From Alphaproteobacteria bacterium (GTDB taxonomy: Bacteria > Pseudomonadota > Alphaproteobacteria > GCA-2731375), in the NCBI GenBank assembly GCA_021776235.1, contig JAJFGG010000016.1:96165-160164 (forward strand): a stretch of DNA of 64,000 bases, given 5' to 3'. Shown here piece after piece: positions 17,028-25,556 of the stretch. The first letter of the stretch is position 1. Each line of letters opens with the position of its first letter. The notes beneath the pieces are model-generated. The model saw only the letters and a program-made list of their open reading frames with translations, was not told the DNA's origin and did not search any database. The position numbers and the translations under genes were made by a program.

Positions 17028-18353
17028 ATGAGTCTTTACGGCGCCCTGTTTTCCGGTGTTTCCTCCCTTGCCGCCCAAAGCCAATCCATGGGCATCATCG
17101 CTGACAACATCACCAATGTGAACACCGTGGGTTACAAGGCAACGCGGGCCGACTTCTCCACCCTGGTCACGTCCAGCGGTACCGCTTCGAAATATTCGCC
17201 CGGCGGTGTCTCGTCCAATCCTACCGGCCTGATCGACCGCCAGGGCCTGTTGCAGGCGTCGACTTCGCCCACAGATCTGGCGGTCACCGGCAAGGGTTTC
17301 TTCGTCGTCAATACCGCTCAGGTCCCGTCAGGGACGACCGGCACATATCTTTATACCCGGGCCGGCTCGTTTTCCGCCGATTCGAATGGCTATTTGAAGA
17401 ATACGGGCGGTCATTATCTCCAGGGTTATCCGTTCGATGCAGCCGGCGCGCTGCCAACCAACCGCGCCCTGGGGTCACTACAATCCATCAACATCAGCAA
17501 CTTGACCGGCACGGCGACGCCGACATCAACCTTGGCCATATCCGCCAACTTGAATTCTGACCAGACCCCCGTCGCCTATACGTTCGGCAACATGTCGGCA
17601 GGCACGGTGACGCCGGATTTTGAGCGCTCGGTGCAAGTATTTGACTCCAAGGGTGGCGCTCGGGCTCTGACTTTCGGCTTCGTCCGCAATAACGCCCTGG
17701 CCGCCAATCAATGGTCGGTGGAGATTTATGCCAATCCGGCTACCGATGTTACCAACGCCAATGGTCTGCTGAACACCGTGGGCACTTCGCTTCTGGCCTT
17801 CAATACAGACGGGACCCTCAATACCGCGACCACCAATTTGCCCGCAACCCTGTCGATTACCACCTGGGCCGCGGCATTGGGGATCGCAAACTCGACCATT
17901 GCCGCCAACTACGGCACCAATTCCCAGGCCGACGGTCTGACCCAGTTTGCCAACCCATCGGCACTGATTTCGACCGATACCAACGGCGCGGTCTACGGTG
18001 CCTTGACCGGCGTCAGCGTCGCAGAAGGTGGCATCGTTACGGCATTGTTTGATAACGGCACGCGACAGGATATCTACCAGGCGCCGCTGGCCCTGTTTCC
18101 CAACGTCAATGGCCTGGAGGGCCGCACCGGCAACGCCTATATCGGAACCGTCTCCGCCGGCGATCTAACCTTGCAAGACGCCGGCAGCGGTGGCTCCGGT
18201 CTGATCAATGCTTCCAATCTGGAAGCCTCCACCGTTGATCTGGCCGAGCAGTTCTCGATCATGATCCAGACCCAACAGGCTTATTCGGCCTCTGCCCGAA
18301 TTATTACATCGGCGGATGAAATGCTGGATGAGCTGATCAGACTTGCCCGATAA
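17028..18353 (+). CDS. flgE: Flagellar hook protein FlgE
   Basis: 441 aa. The rod/hook motif SLYGALFSGVSSLAAQSQ with ADNITNVNTVGYK at the N-terminus and the C-terminal ASTVDLAEQFSIMIQTQQAYSA helix (both read in parts) are diagnostic. The FlgE D2 region lies in the middle. It forms the curved hook outside the cell. AAGGAGAG is a strong ribosome site, fitting a protein needed in many copies. A 79-base gap separates it from flgD, with no -24/-12 pair in it. Confidence 0.94.
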   Translation: MSLYGALFSGVSSLAAQSQSMGIIADNITNVNTVGYKATRADFSTLVTSSGTASKYSPGGVSSNPTGLIDRQGLLQASTSPTDLAVTGKGFFVVNTAQVPSGTTGTYLYTRAGSFSADSNGYLKNTGGHYLQGYPFDAAGALPTNRALGSLQSINISNLTGTATPTSTLAISANLNSDQTPVAYTFGNMSAGTVTPDFERSVQVFDSKGGARALTFGFVRNNALAANQWSVEIYANPATDVTNANGLLNTVGTSLLAFNTDGTLNTATTNLPATLSITTWAAALGIANSTIAANYGTNSQADGLTQFANPSALISTDTNGAVYGALTGVSVAEGGIVTALFDNGTRQDIYQAPLALFPNVNGLEGRTGNAYIGTVSAGDLTLQDAGSGGSGLINASNLEASTVDLAEQFSIMIQTQQAYSASARIITSADEMLDELIRLAR

Positions 18354-18365
18354 CTGCAGTATTCA

Positions 18366-18392
18366 GGTCCGGCGAGCAGGGGTCGCCGGGCC
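18366..18392 (+). terminator. GC-rich hairpin after flgE
   Basis: CCGGCGA (18369-18375) and TCGCCGG (18383-18389) pair perfectly around a 7-base loop, and the stem extends by three more pairs if a G-U is allowed. It begins 13 bases after the flgE stop. No T-run follows, so it may be a terminator that needs Rho, or a 3' stabiliser of the abundant flgE mRNA. Confidence 0.55.
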
Positions 18393-18414
18393 GATCCGCG
18401 GCACAACTTTATCC

Positions 18415-18430
18415 TTAGCGCAGCATTAAC
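18415..18430. promoter_or_regulatory. CtrA-like box upstream of sciP (one mismatch)
   Basis: TTAG-N7-TTAAC: one base off the CtrA consensus TTAA-N7-TTAAC. It lies 74 bases before the sciP ATG. In Caulobacter sciP is itself CtrA-controlled (established), so the position fits. Confidence 0.5.
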
Positions 18431-18503
18431 TCTCTTCCTTAGCCAAAGTTTAAACGATGTCCGATAGCTTCTGGCCCATAGAGTACGAGGGACAATCAGT
18501 AAC

Positions 18504-18851
18504 ATGACACAGACGGCTAATCAGAATTCGGACCGCATCATGGGGCCCCATGGCGAGCAGATCACCATGAGCGATCTGCCCCCGAGCAATACCAAACGCT
18601 GGGTTATCCGGCGCAAGGCATTGGTGGTCGCCGCTGTTCGCGGCGGCCTGATCAGTCTGGAAGAAGCCTGCCGCCGCTATGCCCTGTCAGTCGAGGAATT
18701 CCTGTCCTGGCAACAGGCAATTGATCGCCATGGCTTGCCCGGGTTACGCACCACCCGTACCCAGCTTTACCGCGACAGCGATCAGGAACATGAACAGAGG
18801 CATGATGACTTCCATCCAGGCGACAATTTCGCCGCCCCGGTTTCCGCCTAA
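18504..18851 (+). CDS. sciP: SciP-type CtrA inhibitor (DUF1153)
   Basis: 115 aa. The core from about residue 15 to 85 (NTKRWVIRRKALVVAAVRGG, SLEEACRRYALSVEEFLSWQ) is the helix-turn-helix domain of DUF1153, whose Caulobacter member SciP binds CtrA and stops it recruiting RNA polymerase. Residues after about 95 are variable and acidic/His-rich. Its location next to flagellar genes is typical across alphaproteobacteria. A CtrA-like box and a hairpin lie upstream. It probably limits the window in which CtrA-dependent motility genes are expressed. Confidence 0.88.
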   Translation: MTQTANQNSDRIMGPHGEQITMSDLPPSNTKRWVIRRKALVVAAVRGGLISLEEACRRYALSVEEFLSWQQAIDRHGLPGLRTTRTQLYRDSDQEHEQRHDDFHPGDNFAAPVSA

Positions 18852-19013
18852 CCGAAGTTCCCAAATCGCAATCAATTTCGCTGCAAATAATTGTAACAAC
18901 AGGGCCTTTTACCGGCCGTCATAGCCGACGCTGGCCGGCTTTTCCAACTTCAGATACGTCATCCGGCCGCCTGCGGCATGAGCGTGTGCAGGTGCTAAAG
19001 ATTCCTCCCGCCC

Positions 19014-19029
19014 GTTAACCGTTTTTTAT
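19014..19029. promoter_or_regulatory. CtrA-like box upstream of fliF (one mismatch)
   Basis: GTTAA-N7-TTAT, which is the consensus in reverse orientation (GTTAA-N7-TTAA) with one changed base. It lies about 125 bases before the fliF start. In Caulobacter the fliF operon is a class II, CtrA-activated operon (established), so this is a reasonable candidate. Confidence 0.5.
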
Positions 19030-19035
19030 CACCCG

Positions 19036-19054
19036 CTAGGCATGATTTGCCTAG
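19036..19054. repeat. Perfect palindrome upstream of fliF
   Basis: CTAGGCA-TGATT-TGCCTAG: 7-bp arms with a 5-base spacer and no T-run. It lies 7 bases after the CtrA-like box and 100 bases before fliF. The shape suggests an operator for a dimeric regulator rather than a terminator. Confidence 0.6.
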
Positions 19055-19153
19055 GCACGGGGACAGAAGACCCATCGACTGCCCATCGATAGAACGAACT
19101 GGCCAGAACAATTCGGCCGCGGCGTATGGCGTAACAGAGTTGGCGGAACTTAC

Positions 19154-20908
19154 GTGAACAGTATTATTGCATCGGTCAAGGCGATGGGGCCGGCCCGGCT
19201 TCTGGCAACAGGGGTGGTTTTGGCTACCGCGATAGCCTTTTTCGTCGTGCTGACGACCCGCCTCACCTCGCCTAACATGGCTTTGCTCTACGGTGAACTG
19301 GCACAGAATGACGCGGGCCAGATTGCCAGTAAGCTCGAAACAATGGGCGTGCCCTATGAACTAAAGGCCAGCGGCACTGTTATTCATGTTCCGTCGGACC
19401 AGGTTCTGCGTTTACGCATGGCCATGGCCACCCAGGGACTTCCGACAGGTGGCTCGGTCGGATACGAATTGTTCGACCGCACCGACTCCCTGGGTACCAC
19501 CAGCTTTGTGCAAAACATAAACCATTTGCGTGCCCTGGAGGGGGAACTGGCGCGGACCATAAGTACAATTGAAAAGATCTCTGCCGCGCGGGTGCATCTG
19601 GTTCTGCCCCGGCGAGAATTATTCAGCCGCGAACGGCGCAAGGCGTCCGCCTCGATCATTTTAAAAGTACGCGGCAATCGCACCCTCGACTCCAATCAGG
19701 TGACCGCAATCCAGGCCCTGGTATCGGCTGGCGTCGCCGGCTTGAAAGCCGACATGGTTTCCATTGTCGACGACCGCGGCAATTTGCTATCGCGCCAGAG
19801 CAGCACGAATGATCCATCGGGCTCGGGCACTGTGGGCAAATTACGCCTATCCTATGAAGCGCGGGTCAAGGAAGCGCTTGAATCGATGATCGAACGTTCC
19901 GCGGGCATCGGCAATGTCCGCGTCGAAGTGTCGGCCGACATGAACTTCGACCGAACCACCACAAATTCAGAATTGTATGATCCTGATAGCCAGGTCGCCC
20001 GTTCATCCCAGACCGTCGAACAATCGGATTCATCAGCCGAAGGCGAGTCAAGTGGCACCGTTTCGGTTTCCACCAATCTTCCCGATGCCGAGCCAACGGC
20101 CACGGCCGGCAGTCAGAATGAGAATAAATCCGCCCGCGTCGAAGAGACGATCAACTACGAAATATCGAAAACCATCCGTACACAAATCCATGAATCCGGC
20201 ACCGTGAAACGCATCTCTATTGCTGTTCTTGTTGATGGCACCTATAGCACCGAAGGTGAGGGCAAAGAGGCCAAGCGCATATACAAGCCCCGCGACGATG
20301 CGGATCTGAAACAGATCGAGGAGTTGGTCAGATCCTCCGTCGGTTTCGACGAAGCCCGCGGCGATAGCGTAAAAGTAATCAATATGCGCTTCGCCCGTCT
20401 GGAGGATGATCCGGATTTCGTGGTGGAGGAAGGTTTCGCTTTGACCAAAAGCGATATGTTCCGCATGGCTGAGATCGGCTCCTTGGCGGTGGTCGGCATC
20501 CTGGTAATTTTCCTTGTTTTACGCCCCTTGATGTCACGGGTTCTAACGCCAGGGCACTTAGTCGGGCCGGATGGACTGGCAATGGCGATAGATGACGACG
20601 GCAAGCCTGTCGCCAGTGATGAAACCAAAATCGCCGCCCAACTGCCGGCGGCACTGACATCGCAATTAACCAATCCCGACGTTATCAAGGCCGTTGAATC
20701 CGGTAGTCTGGGAGACAATGAGGCGCAGGAATTGATTCAGGCCGCTGTTGCCCGCCTCCAGGGTAAGTCAGCCACCGACCAAATCGACATGGCCGAAATC
20801 GAAGGCCGCGTAACCGACAAATCAACACGCAAACTGGTCGAGATGGTGAAAAATCATCCCGACGAAGCCGTCGCGATCATGCGCACTTGGATGTACCAGG
20901 AAGTCTAG
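19154..20908 (+). CDS. fliF: Flagellar MS-ring protein FliF
   Basis: 584 aa from a GTG. An N-terminal membrane segment lies at about 13-35, followed by the ring-building motifs (YGELAQNDAGQIASKLE, AARVHLVLPRRELFSRER). A second membrane segment (IGSLAVVGILVIFLVLRPL) is near 440, and a C-terminal cytoplasmic tail binds FliG (KLVEMVKNHPDEAVAIMRTWM). It forms the MS ring in the inner membrane and is the first structural gene of the plus-strand operon. fliG starts 12 bases after its stop. Confidence 0.95.
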   Translation: MNSIIASVKAMGPARLLATGVVLATAIAFFVVLTTRLTSPNMALLYGELAQNDAGQIASKLETMGVPYELKASGTVIHVPSDQVLRLRMAMATQGLPTGGSVGYELFDRTDSLGTTSFVQNINHLRALEGELARTISTIEKISAARVHLVLPRRELFSRERRKASASIILKVRGNRTLDSNQVTAIQALVSAGVAGLKADMVSIVDDRGNLLSRQSSTNDPSGSGTVGKLRLSYEARVKEALESMIERSAGIGNVRVEVSADMNFDRTTTNSELYDPDSQVARSSQTVEQSDSSAEGESSGTVSVSTNLPDAEPTATAGSQNENKSARVEETINYEISKTIRTQIHESGTVKRISIAVLVDGTYSTEGEGKEAKRIYKPRDDADLKQIEELVRSSVGFDEARGDSVKVINMRFARLEDDPDFVVEEGFALTKSDMFRMAEIGSLAVVGILVIFLVLRPLMSRVLTPGHLVGPDGLAMAIDDDGKPVASDETKIAAQLPAALTSQLTNPDVIKAVESGSLGDNEAQELIQAAVARLQGKSATDQIDMAEIEGRVTDKSTRKLVEMVKNHPDEAVAIMRTWMYQEV

Positions 20909-20920
20909 GAAGAATCCGTA

Positions 20921-21943
20921 ATGGCAGGTGAAATCGCAGAGCGCATTAATGGTCTTACCGGCCCGGAAAAGGCGGCCGTGATCATGCTGGCCCTGGGGCA
21001 TGACCATGGCACGGCGCTATGGCCGCTGATGGATGACGAAGAAATCCGAGACATTTCCATGGCGATGGCGACCTTGGGAAAGGTCGACCCGGAAGTCATT
21101 GAATATCTGGTCGTTGATTTCGCCACGCAGATGAGTTCAACCGGAACCATTGTCGGCTCATTGGACAGCACCGAACGTCTGCTGCGTGACATCCTGCCGG
21201 AGGACCGGGTCGACACGATCCTGGAAGACATCCGCGGCCCGGCCGGGCGCACCATGTGGGATAAACTATCCAACGTAAACGAGATAGTGTTGGCCAACTA
21301 TCTCCGCAACGAATATCCGCAAACCGTTGCTGTCGTGCTTTCAAAAATCCGCTCCGAGCACGCCGCCCGGGTATTGTCCTCTCTACCCGAGGACTTCGCC
21401 TTGGAGGTGGTCATGCGCATGCTGCGTATGGAGTCTGTTCAGAAAGACATTCTGGATAAGGTGGAACGCACCCTGCGGGTCGAATTCATGAATAATCTTG
21501 CCCGCACCAACCGGCGCGACAGCCACGAATTGATGGCCGATATTTTCAACAATCTGGACCGCAACGCCGAAGGCCGGTTCATGGCCTCGCTGGAAGAACG
21601 TAATCGGGACGCGGCCGAAAAGATCAAGGCACTGATGTTCACTTTCGAGGACCTGCTGCGCCTGGACCCAGGTGGCGTACAGACTTTGATCCGGAGCGTC
21701 GAAAACAACCGGCTGGCACTGGCATTGAAGGGATCGTCCGATTCCATTCGGGACCTTTTCTTTTCCAACATGTCGGAACGGGCCGCAAAAATCCTCCGCG
21801 AGGATATGGACGCCATGGGACCGGTGCGCCTGCGCGATGTGGATGAGTCGCAATCTGAAATTGTTGCCTCTGCCAAGGATTTAGCGGACCGCGGCGAAAT
21901 CATGCTGGCGGACAACAAAGAAGACGACGAGTTGATCTACTGA
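20921..21943 (+). CDS. fliG: Flagellar motor switch protein FliG
   Basis: 340 aa, normal length. The N-terminal domain ([19 protein letters not shown]) binds FliF. The middle EHPQT-like motif reads [14 protein letters not shown]. The C-terminal torque helix carries charged residues ([37 protein letters not shown]) that face the MotA stator. The ribosome site AGGAAGAATCC lies before the ATG. Together with the adjacent fliN and motA it supplies most of the torque machinery. fliM is not in this window. Confidence 0.95.
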   Translation: MAGEIAERINGLTGPEKAAVIMLALGHDHGTALWPLMDDEEIRDISMAMATLGKVDPEVIEYLVVDFATQMSSTGTIVGSLDSTERLLRDILPEDRVDTILEDIRGPAGRTMWDKLSNVNEIVLANYLRNEYPQTVAVVLSKIRSEHAARVLSSLPEDFALEVVMRMLRMESVQKDILDKVERTLRVEFMNNLARTNRRDSHELMADIFNNLDRNAEGRFMASLEERNRDAAEKIKALMFTFEDLLRLDPGGVQTLIRSVENNRLALALKGSSDSIRDLFFSNMSERAAKILREDMDAMGPVRLRDVDESQSEIVASAKDLADRGEIMLADNKEDDELIY

Positions 21944-21964
21944 TGACCGGAGAGGGATAACAGA

Positions 21965-22858
21965 ATGGCGAAGTTCCTTTTCGACAATCAGTTTGATGTC
22001 GATGGCAATGGCAAAGTCAAACCGGATGAAGCACCGCCGGCTTTGTACACGGAAGAAGATCTGGCCGCCGCGCGGGGCGAGGCGCAACAAATCGGTTTTG
22101 CCGCAGGTAAGCAAGAGGCCCTGAATGAAATTCAGAATCTGGCAGCCAATACGTTGCAAAATATCGCTGTGGCTATTGGTAACCTTGGCGCCCAGCATGA
22201 ACAGGCCGTCCTGGCCTTGAAGCAGGAAGCGGCCCAAATGGCCATGGTCATTGCCGGCAAGTTGGCCCCGGCCTTGTTGCAGAGCCAGCCTTTGGACGAG
22301 ATCAGGAGTCTGATCACGGACTGCCTGGACCTGATCCCCAATGAGCCCCGGATCGTCGTCCGCATTAATGAAGCCCTGGTTGAGAGTCTGGCCGGAGAGA
22401 TTGATCAGCTAGCGGTTCGCGGCGGCTTTCAAGGCAATGTGGTTCTGTTAGGCGAAGCAAACATGACCGACGCCGATTGCCGGGTGGAGTGGGCCGACGG
22501 CGGAGCGGAGCGCAATGTGGAGGTCTTGTTCCAGAAAATCGAGGTTGCGGTAACCCGTTATTGCGCCAACCTCGCGGACCAAATCAGCCAAATCGAACAG
22601 GCCATACAAAATGGCGAAGCACCAGACGGACGCCAGGTAGCCGATCGGGAGATGGCCGCTTTTGACCATAGTCGGGAACTCCCACCCGCCACGGTGTCGC
22701 AAATCGACGATGATCCTTTTCCCCTGCCACCCGGTGCCGAAGATATCGGCGTCGTGGAAAATCCACTACCGCCGCTGGCGCGGGCCGCCAGCCAGGTTCC
22801 GCCCTCCCATGATGACGCCCAGGCCGCCACGGCGCCAACAGTAACGACAGAGCCGTAG
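21965..22858 (+). CDS. fliH: Flagellar export regulator FliH-like protein
   Basis: 297 aa. Ala/Gln-rich helices (GFAAGKQEALNEIQNLAANT, then AGKLAPALLQSQPLDEI) and a C-terminal part with RIVVRINEALVE and GEANMTDADCRVEWADGG match the FliH/SctL family, which binds the FliI ATPase and docks it at FliN. The last 70 residues are acidic and Pro-rich and look unstructured, longer than usual. Its position between fliG and fliN fits. fliI is not in the window. The family is divergent, so the name rests on both motif and context. Confidence 0.85.
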   Translation: MAKFLFDNQFDVDGNGKVKPDEAPPALYTEEDLAAARGEAQQIGFAAGKQEALNEIQNLAANTLQNIAVAIGNLGAQHEQAVLALKQEAAQMAMVIAGKLAPALLQSQPLDEIRSLITDCLDLIPNEPRIVVRINEALVESLAGEIDQLAVRGGFQGNVVLLGEANMTDADCRVEWADGGAERNVEVLFQKIEVAVTRYCANLADQISQIEQAIQNGEAPDGRQVADREMAAFDHSRELPPATVSQIDDDPFPLPPGAEDIGVVENPLPPLARAASQVPPSHDDAQAATAPTVTTEP

Positions 22859-22867
22859 GAGACCCTG

Positions 22868-23308
22868 ATGGCCGACGATGACGAACAAATGGACGACGAG
22901 CAGACGGACCACGAAATGACCATGGAAGAAGCCATGGCGGCCGAAGCGGCGAACGCGCCCGCAGGCGGAGCCGCACCTGAATTGGATGAAGTTTCGGGCG
23001 AAAATCGCGGCGGCGACGCTGCCCTTCAACCTGGTGACGAGGACGAAGAGAGTCAACGTGCCGCGACCGATTTGGCCGCGGTCTACAATGTACCCGTAAA
23101 GGTTTCTGCAGTGCTGGGCCGTTCGAGCATGCAGGTCAGTTCACTGCTCAAGATGGGTCAGGGTGCGGTCATCGAGTTGGACCGGAAAGTCGGCGAAGCT
23201 ATCGACATCTACGTCAACAACCGTTTGGTGGCGCGGGGCGAGGTGGTCGTGGTGGATGAACGCCTGGGGGTAACCATGACGGAAATTATCAAGGGCGATA
23301 AGGCCTAA
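22868..23308 (+). CDS. fliN: Flagellar motor switch protein FliN
   Basis: 146 aa. A long acidic N-terminal extension (about 1-65, rich in Asp, Glu and Ala) precedes the SpoA/FliN domain (about 70-142), which reads YNVPVKVSAVLGRSSM, GQGAVIELDRKVGEAIDIYV and LVARGEVVVVDERLGV. It forms the C-ring base. AGGAGA precedes the ATG. The stop is 2 bases before the motA start, so the two are tightly coupled. Confidence 0.95.
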   Translation: MADDDEQMDDEQTDHEMTMEEAMAAEAANAPAGGAAPELDEVSGENRGGDAALQPGDEDEESQRAATDLAAVYNVPVKVSAVLGRSSMQVSSLLKMGQGAVIELDRKVGEAIDIYVNNRLVARGEVVVVDERLGVTMTEIIKGDKA

Positions 23309-23310
23309 AC

Positions 23311-24120
23311 ATGGCCAGAGCAAAAACAGCACCGGGAAGCCGTGGCGGCGGGACCTCTCTCACGACCGTCATCGGTTTGCTATCGGGATTCGCCCTGGTA
23401 ATCGCCGCCATGTTCTGGGGCGGCTCGCCGGCTTCGTTTTTCGATGGCCCGGCTCTACTGATTGTCTTTGGCGGCACGTTTGCCGTTACTCTGGCGTCAT
23501 ATTCACTGACCGACATTGCACGGGCGACCGCTGCCATAGGCCAAGTGATTATCCACCGCAACCATGACCCCAGCCGGGCCGCCTATCGAATTGTGGAACT
23601 GGCCGAACAGGCGCGCAACGATGGTGTCTTGGGTTTGCAGGACCGACTGCCAAAATTGAGATCCGAGCCATTCCTGATGAAGGCCATGGCAATGGTCGTG
23701 GATGGCACACCGGGGGAAATGGTCGAACGCATCATGCGCCGGGAAGTCGACACCAACGCCAGCCGGCAGCAAACCTCCGCGGATGTTTTCAGCAAGGCGG
23801 CCGAAGTATCCCCGGCCATGGGACTGATCGGTACTCTGGTCGGATTGGTGCAAATGCTGGGAAATTTGAACGATCCATCCACCATCGGACCGGCCATGGC
23901 AATTGCCCTGTTAACAACATTCTACGGCGCAGTGCTTTCCAACATGGTGTTTTCCCCCTTGGCAACCAAACTGGAACGCGCCAGCGACGGAGAAGCTCTG
24001 GTCCACAACGTTTATCTGACTGGGGCGGCCTCAATCGGGCGGCAGGAGAACCCTCGGCGGCTGGAAATGCTGCTTAACGCCATGCTGCCGCCAACCCATA
24101 GAATTCAGTATTTTGACTAA
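23311..24120 (+). CDS. motA: Flagellar stator protein, MotA/PomA type
   Basis: 269 aa. Four membrane segments are expected: about 17-38, 45-65, and the pair around 165-185 and 195-215. The segment PAMGLIGTLVGLVQML contains the conserved channel-lining proline and glycines. The cytoplasmic loop between the second and third segments (about 75-160) carries the Arg/Glu residues that contact FliG. MotA forms an ion channel with MotB, but no motB follows, so the peptidoglycan-anchoring partner must be elsewhere. The ion (H+ or Na+) cannot be told from MotA alone. Confidence 0.92.
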   Translation: MARAKTAPGSRGGGTSLTTVIGLLSGFALVIAAMFWGGSPASFFDGPALLIVFGGTFAVTLASYSLTDIARATAAIGQVIIHRNHDPSRAAYRIVELAEQARNDGVLGLQDRLPKLRSEPFLMKAMAMVVDGTPGEMVERIMRREVDTNASRQQTSADVFSKAAEVSPAMGLIGTLVGLVQMLGNLNDPSTIGPAMAIALLTTFYGAVLSNMVFSPLATKLERASDGEALVHNVYLTGAASIGRQENPRRLEMLLNAMLPPTHRIQYFD

Positions 24121-24141
24121 GCAGGATTTGGAGTTTCGACA

Positions 24142-25533
24142 ATGCGTTTATTGATTATCGGCAACCTTGACGGGCAGGTCGCGGCAGCGACCCAAATCGC
24201 CATGCAGCGGGGCGCCAAGGTCGCGCATGCCGGATCAGCCGAAGTCGCCCTGGAACATCTGCGGGCAGGCCGTGGTGCCGACATGGCCATGATGGAAGTC
24301 AATCTGGATATCAAGCAGTTCATCCAGAGTCTGGATCGCGAACGTATCGCCATTCCCGTCGTAGCCTGCGGCATTGAAACCGATCCCGATACCGCCGCGG
24401 ACGCAATTCGGGCCGGGGCCAAGGAATATGTCCCCCTGCCGCCCGACCCGGAATTGATTGCGGCTGTCCTGGAGGCGGTCACGGAGGAAAATCAATCAAT
24501 GATCTTCCAGGACCCGACCTTCACCTCCGTCGTAGCCTTGGCCGACCAGGTGGCCAAAAGTGATGCCAGCATTCTTATTACCGGCGAGTCGGGCAGCGGC
24601 AAGGAGTTAATGGCCCGGTACGTACACGATAACAGCCGGAGGGCCCAACGTCAGTTTATCTCGGTCAACTGTGCTGCGATCCCGGAAAACCTTCTGGAAT
24701 CCGAATTGTTTGGCCATGAAAAAGGTGCTTTCACCGGCGCCATAGCGCGCCGCATCGGCAAGTTCGAGGAAGCAGACGGCGGCACCCTGCTTTTGGACGA
24801 GATCAGCGAGATGGAACCCCGTCTACAGGCCAAGTTGCTGCGCGCTATTCAGGAACGCGAAATCGACCGCATCGGCGGTGGTCAACCTATTAAGATCGAT
24901 ATCCGCCTGATCGCCACTTCTAACCGCAACCTTACCGACGCGGTGAAGGAGGGTTCTTTTCGAGAAGATCTGCTGTTTCGTCTGAACGTGGTCAATTTAC
25001 GGGTACCGTCGCTGCATGAACGGCCCGCCGATATTGTCCTGCTAACCAAGCATTTTGCGAAAAAATATGCCGACGCCAACGGCATGCCGCAACGTCCGGT
25101 GGCCGCCGAGACGATTGCACTGCTCGAATCCCTGCCCTGGCCGGGCAATGTGCGGGAACTGGAAAACACCATTCACCGCGCCATCCTGATGGCCAACGGT
25201 TCGGAGATCACTACGGACGCCATCATGACGCCTGATGGCCAGACGGCCGAAATGGTCGGCAGGCCGGAGAATTCCGGCGCCGCCGGCTTTGAAGGCTCGA
25301 TTGGCGAAGAAAGCGGCAGCGCCGAACAAACCTCCCGCCTTGTTGGCCGCACGGTCGCCGATGTGGAACGCGATTTGATAATCGATACCTTGTATCACTG
25401 CCTGGGCAACCGCACCCATGCCGCCAATATCCTTGGGATATCAATCCGCACTTTGCGCAATAAACTGAAACTATACACCGACGACGGGGTGCATGTGCCG
25501 GTGCCTGGCGAAACCAGCCGCGCCAACGCATAA
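24142..25533 (+). CDS. flbD: Sigma-54 activator, FlbD-type flagellar regulator
   Basis: 463 aa. The N-terminal receiver-like domain (1-115) has MMEVNLDI at 50-57, so the usual phospho-acceptor Asp is Glu52. The AAA+ domain has Walker A GESGSGKE, the sigma-54 contact loop GAFTGA and LLLDEISEM. The C-terminal Fis-type helix-turn-helix reads ANILGISIRTLRNKL. FlbD turns on late flagellar genes from -24/-12 promoters and represses early ones in Caulobacter (established). The fliK promoter at 14482 is a probable target. The Glu may make it independent of phosphorylation. fliX, its usual partner, is not seen. Confidence 0.92.
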   Translation: MRLLIIGNLDGQVAAATQIAMQRGAKVAHAGSAEVALEHLRAGRGADMAMMEVNLDIKQFIQSLDRERIAIPVVACGIETDPDTAADAIRAGAKEYVPLPPDPELIAAVLEAVTEENQSMIFQDPTFTSVVALADQVAKSDASILITGESGSGKELMARYVHDNSRRAQRQFISVNCAAIPENLLESELFGHEKGAFTGAIARRIGKFEEADGGTLLLDEISEMEPRLQAKLLRAIQEREIDRIGGGQPIKIDIRLIATSNRNLTDAVKEGSFREDLLFRLNVVNLRVPSLHERPADIVLLTKHFAKKYADANGMPQRPVAAETIALLESLPWPGNVRELENTIHRAILMANGSEITTDAIMTPDGQTAEMVGRPENSGAAGFEGSIGEESGSAEQTSRLVGRTVADVERDLIIDTLYHCLGNRTHAANILGISIRTLRNKLKLYTDDGVHVPVPGETSRANA

Positions 25534-25556
25534 AGCAGCCGGAAGCATTTCATTTA

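Larger units (their letters stand above)
18852..19153 (+). promoter_or_regulatory. Intergenic region upstream of fliF
   Basis: 302 bases between sciP and fliF. It holds a CtrA-like box and a perfect palindrome, each listed separately, and presumably the promoter for the long fliF-to-flhG operon. No GG-N10-GC pair was found. The best candidate, near 18970, has the wrong spacing. Confidence 0.5.
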
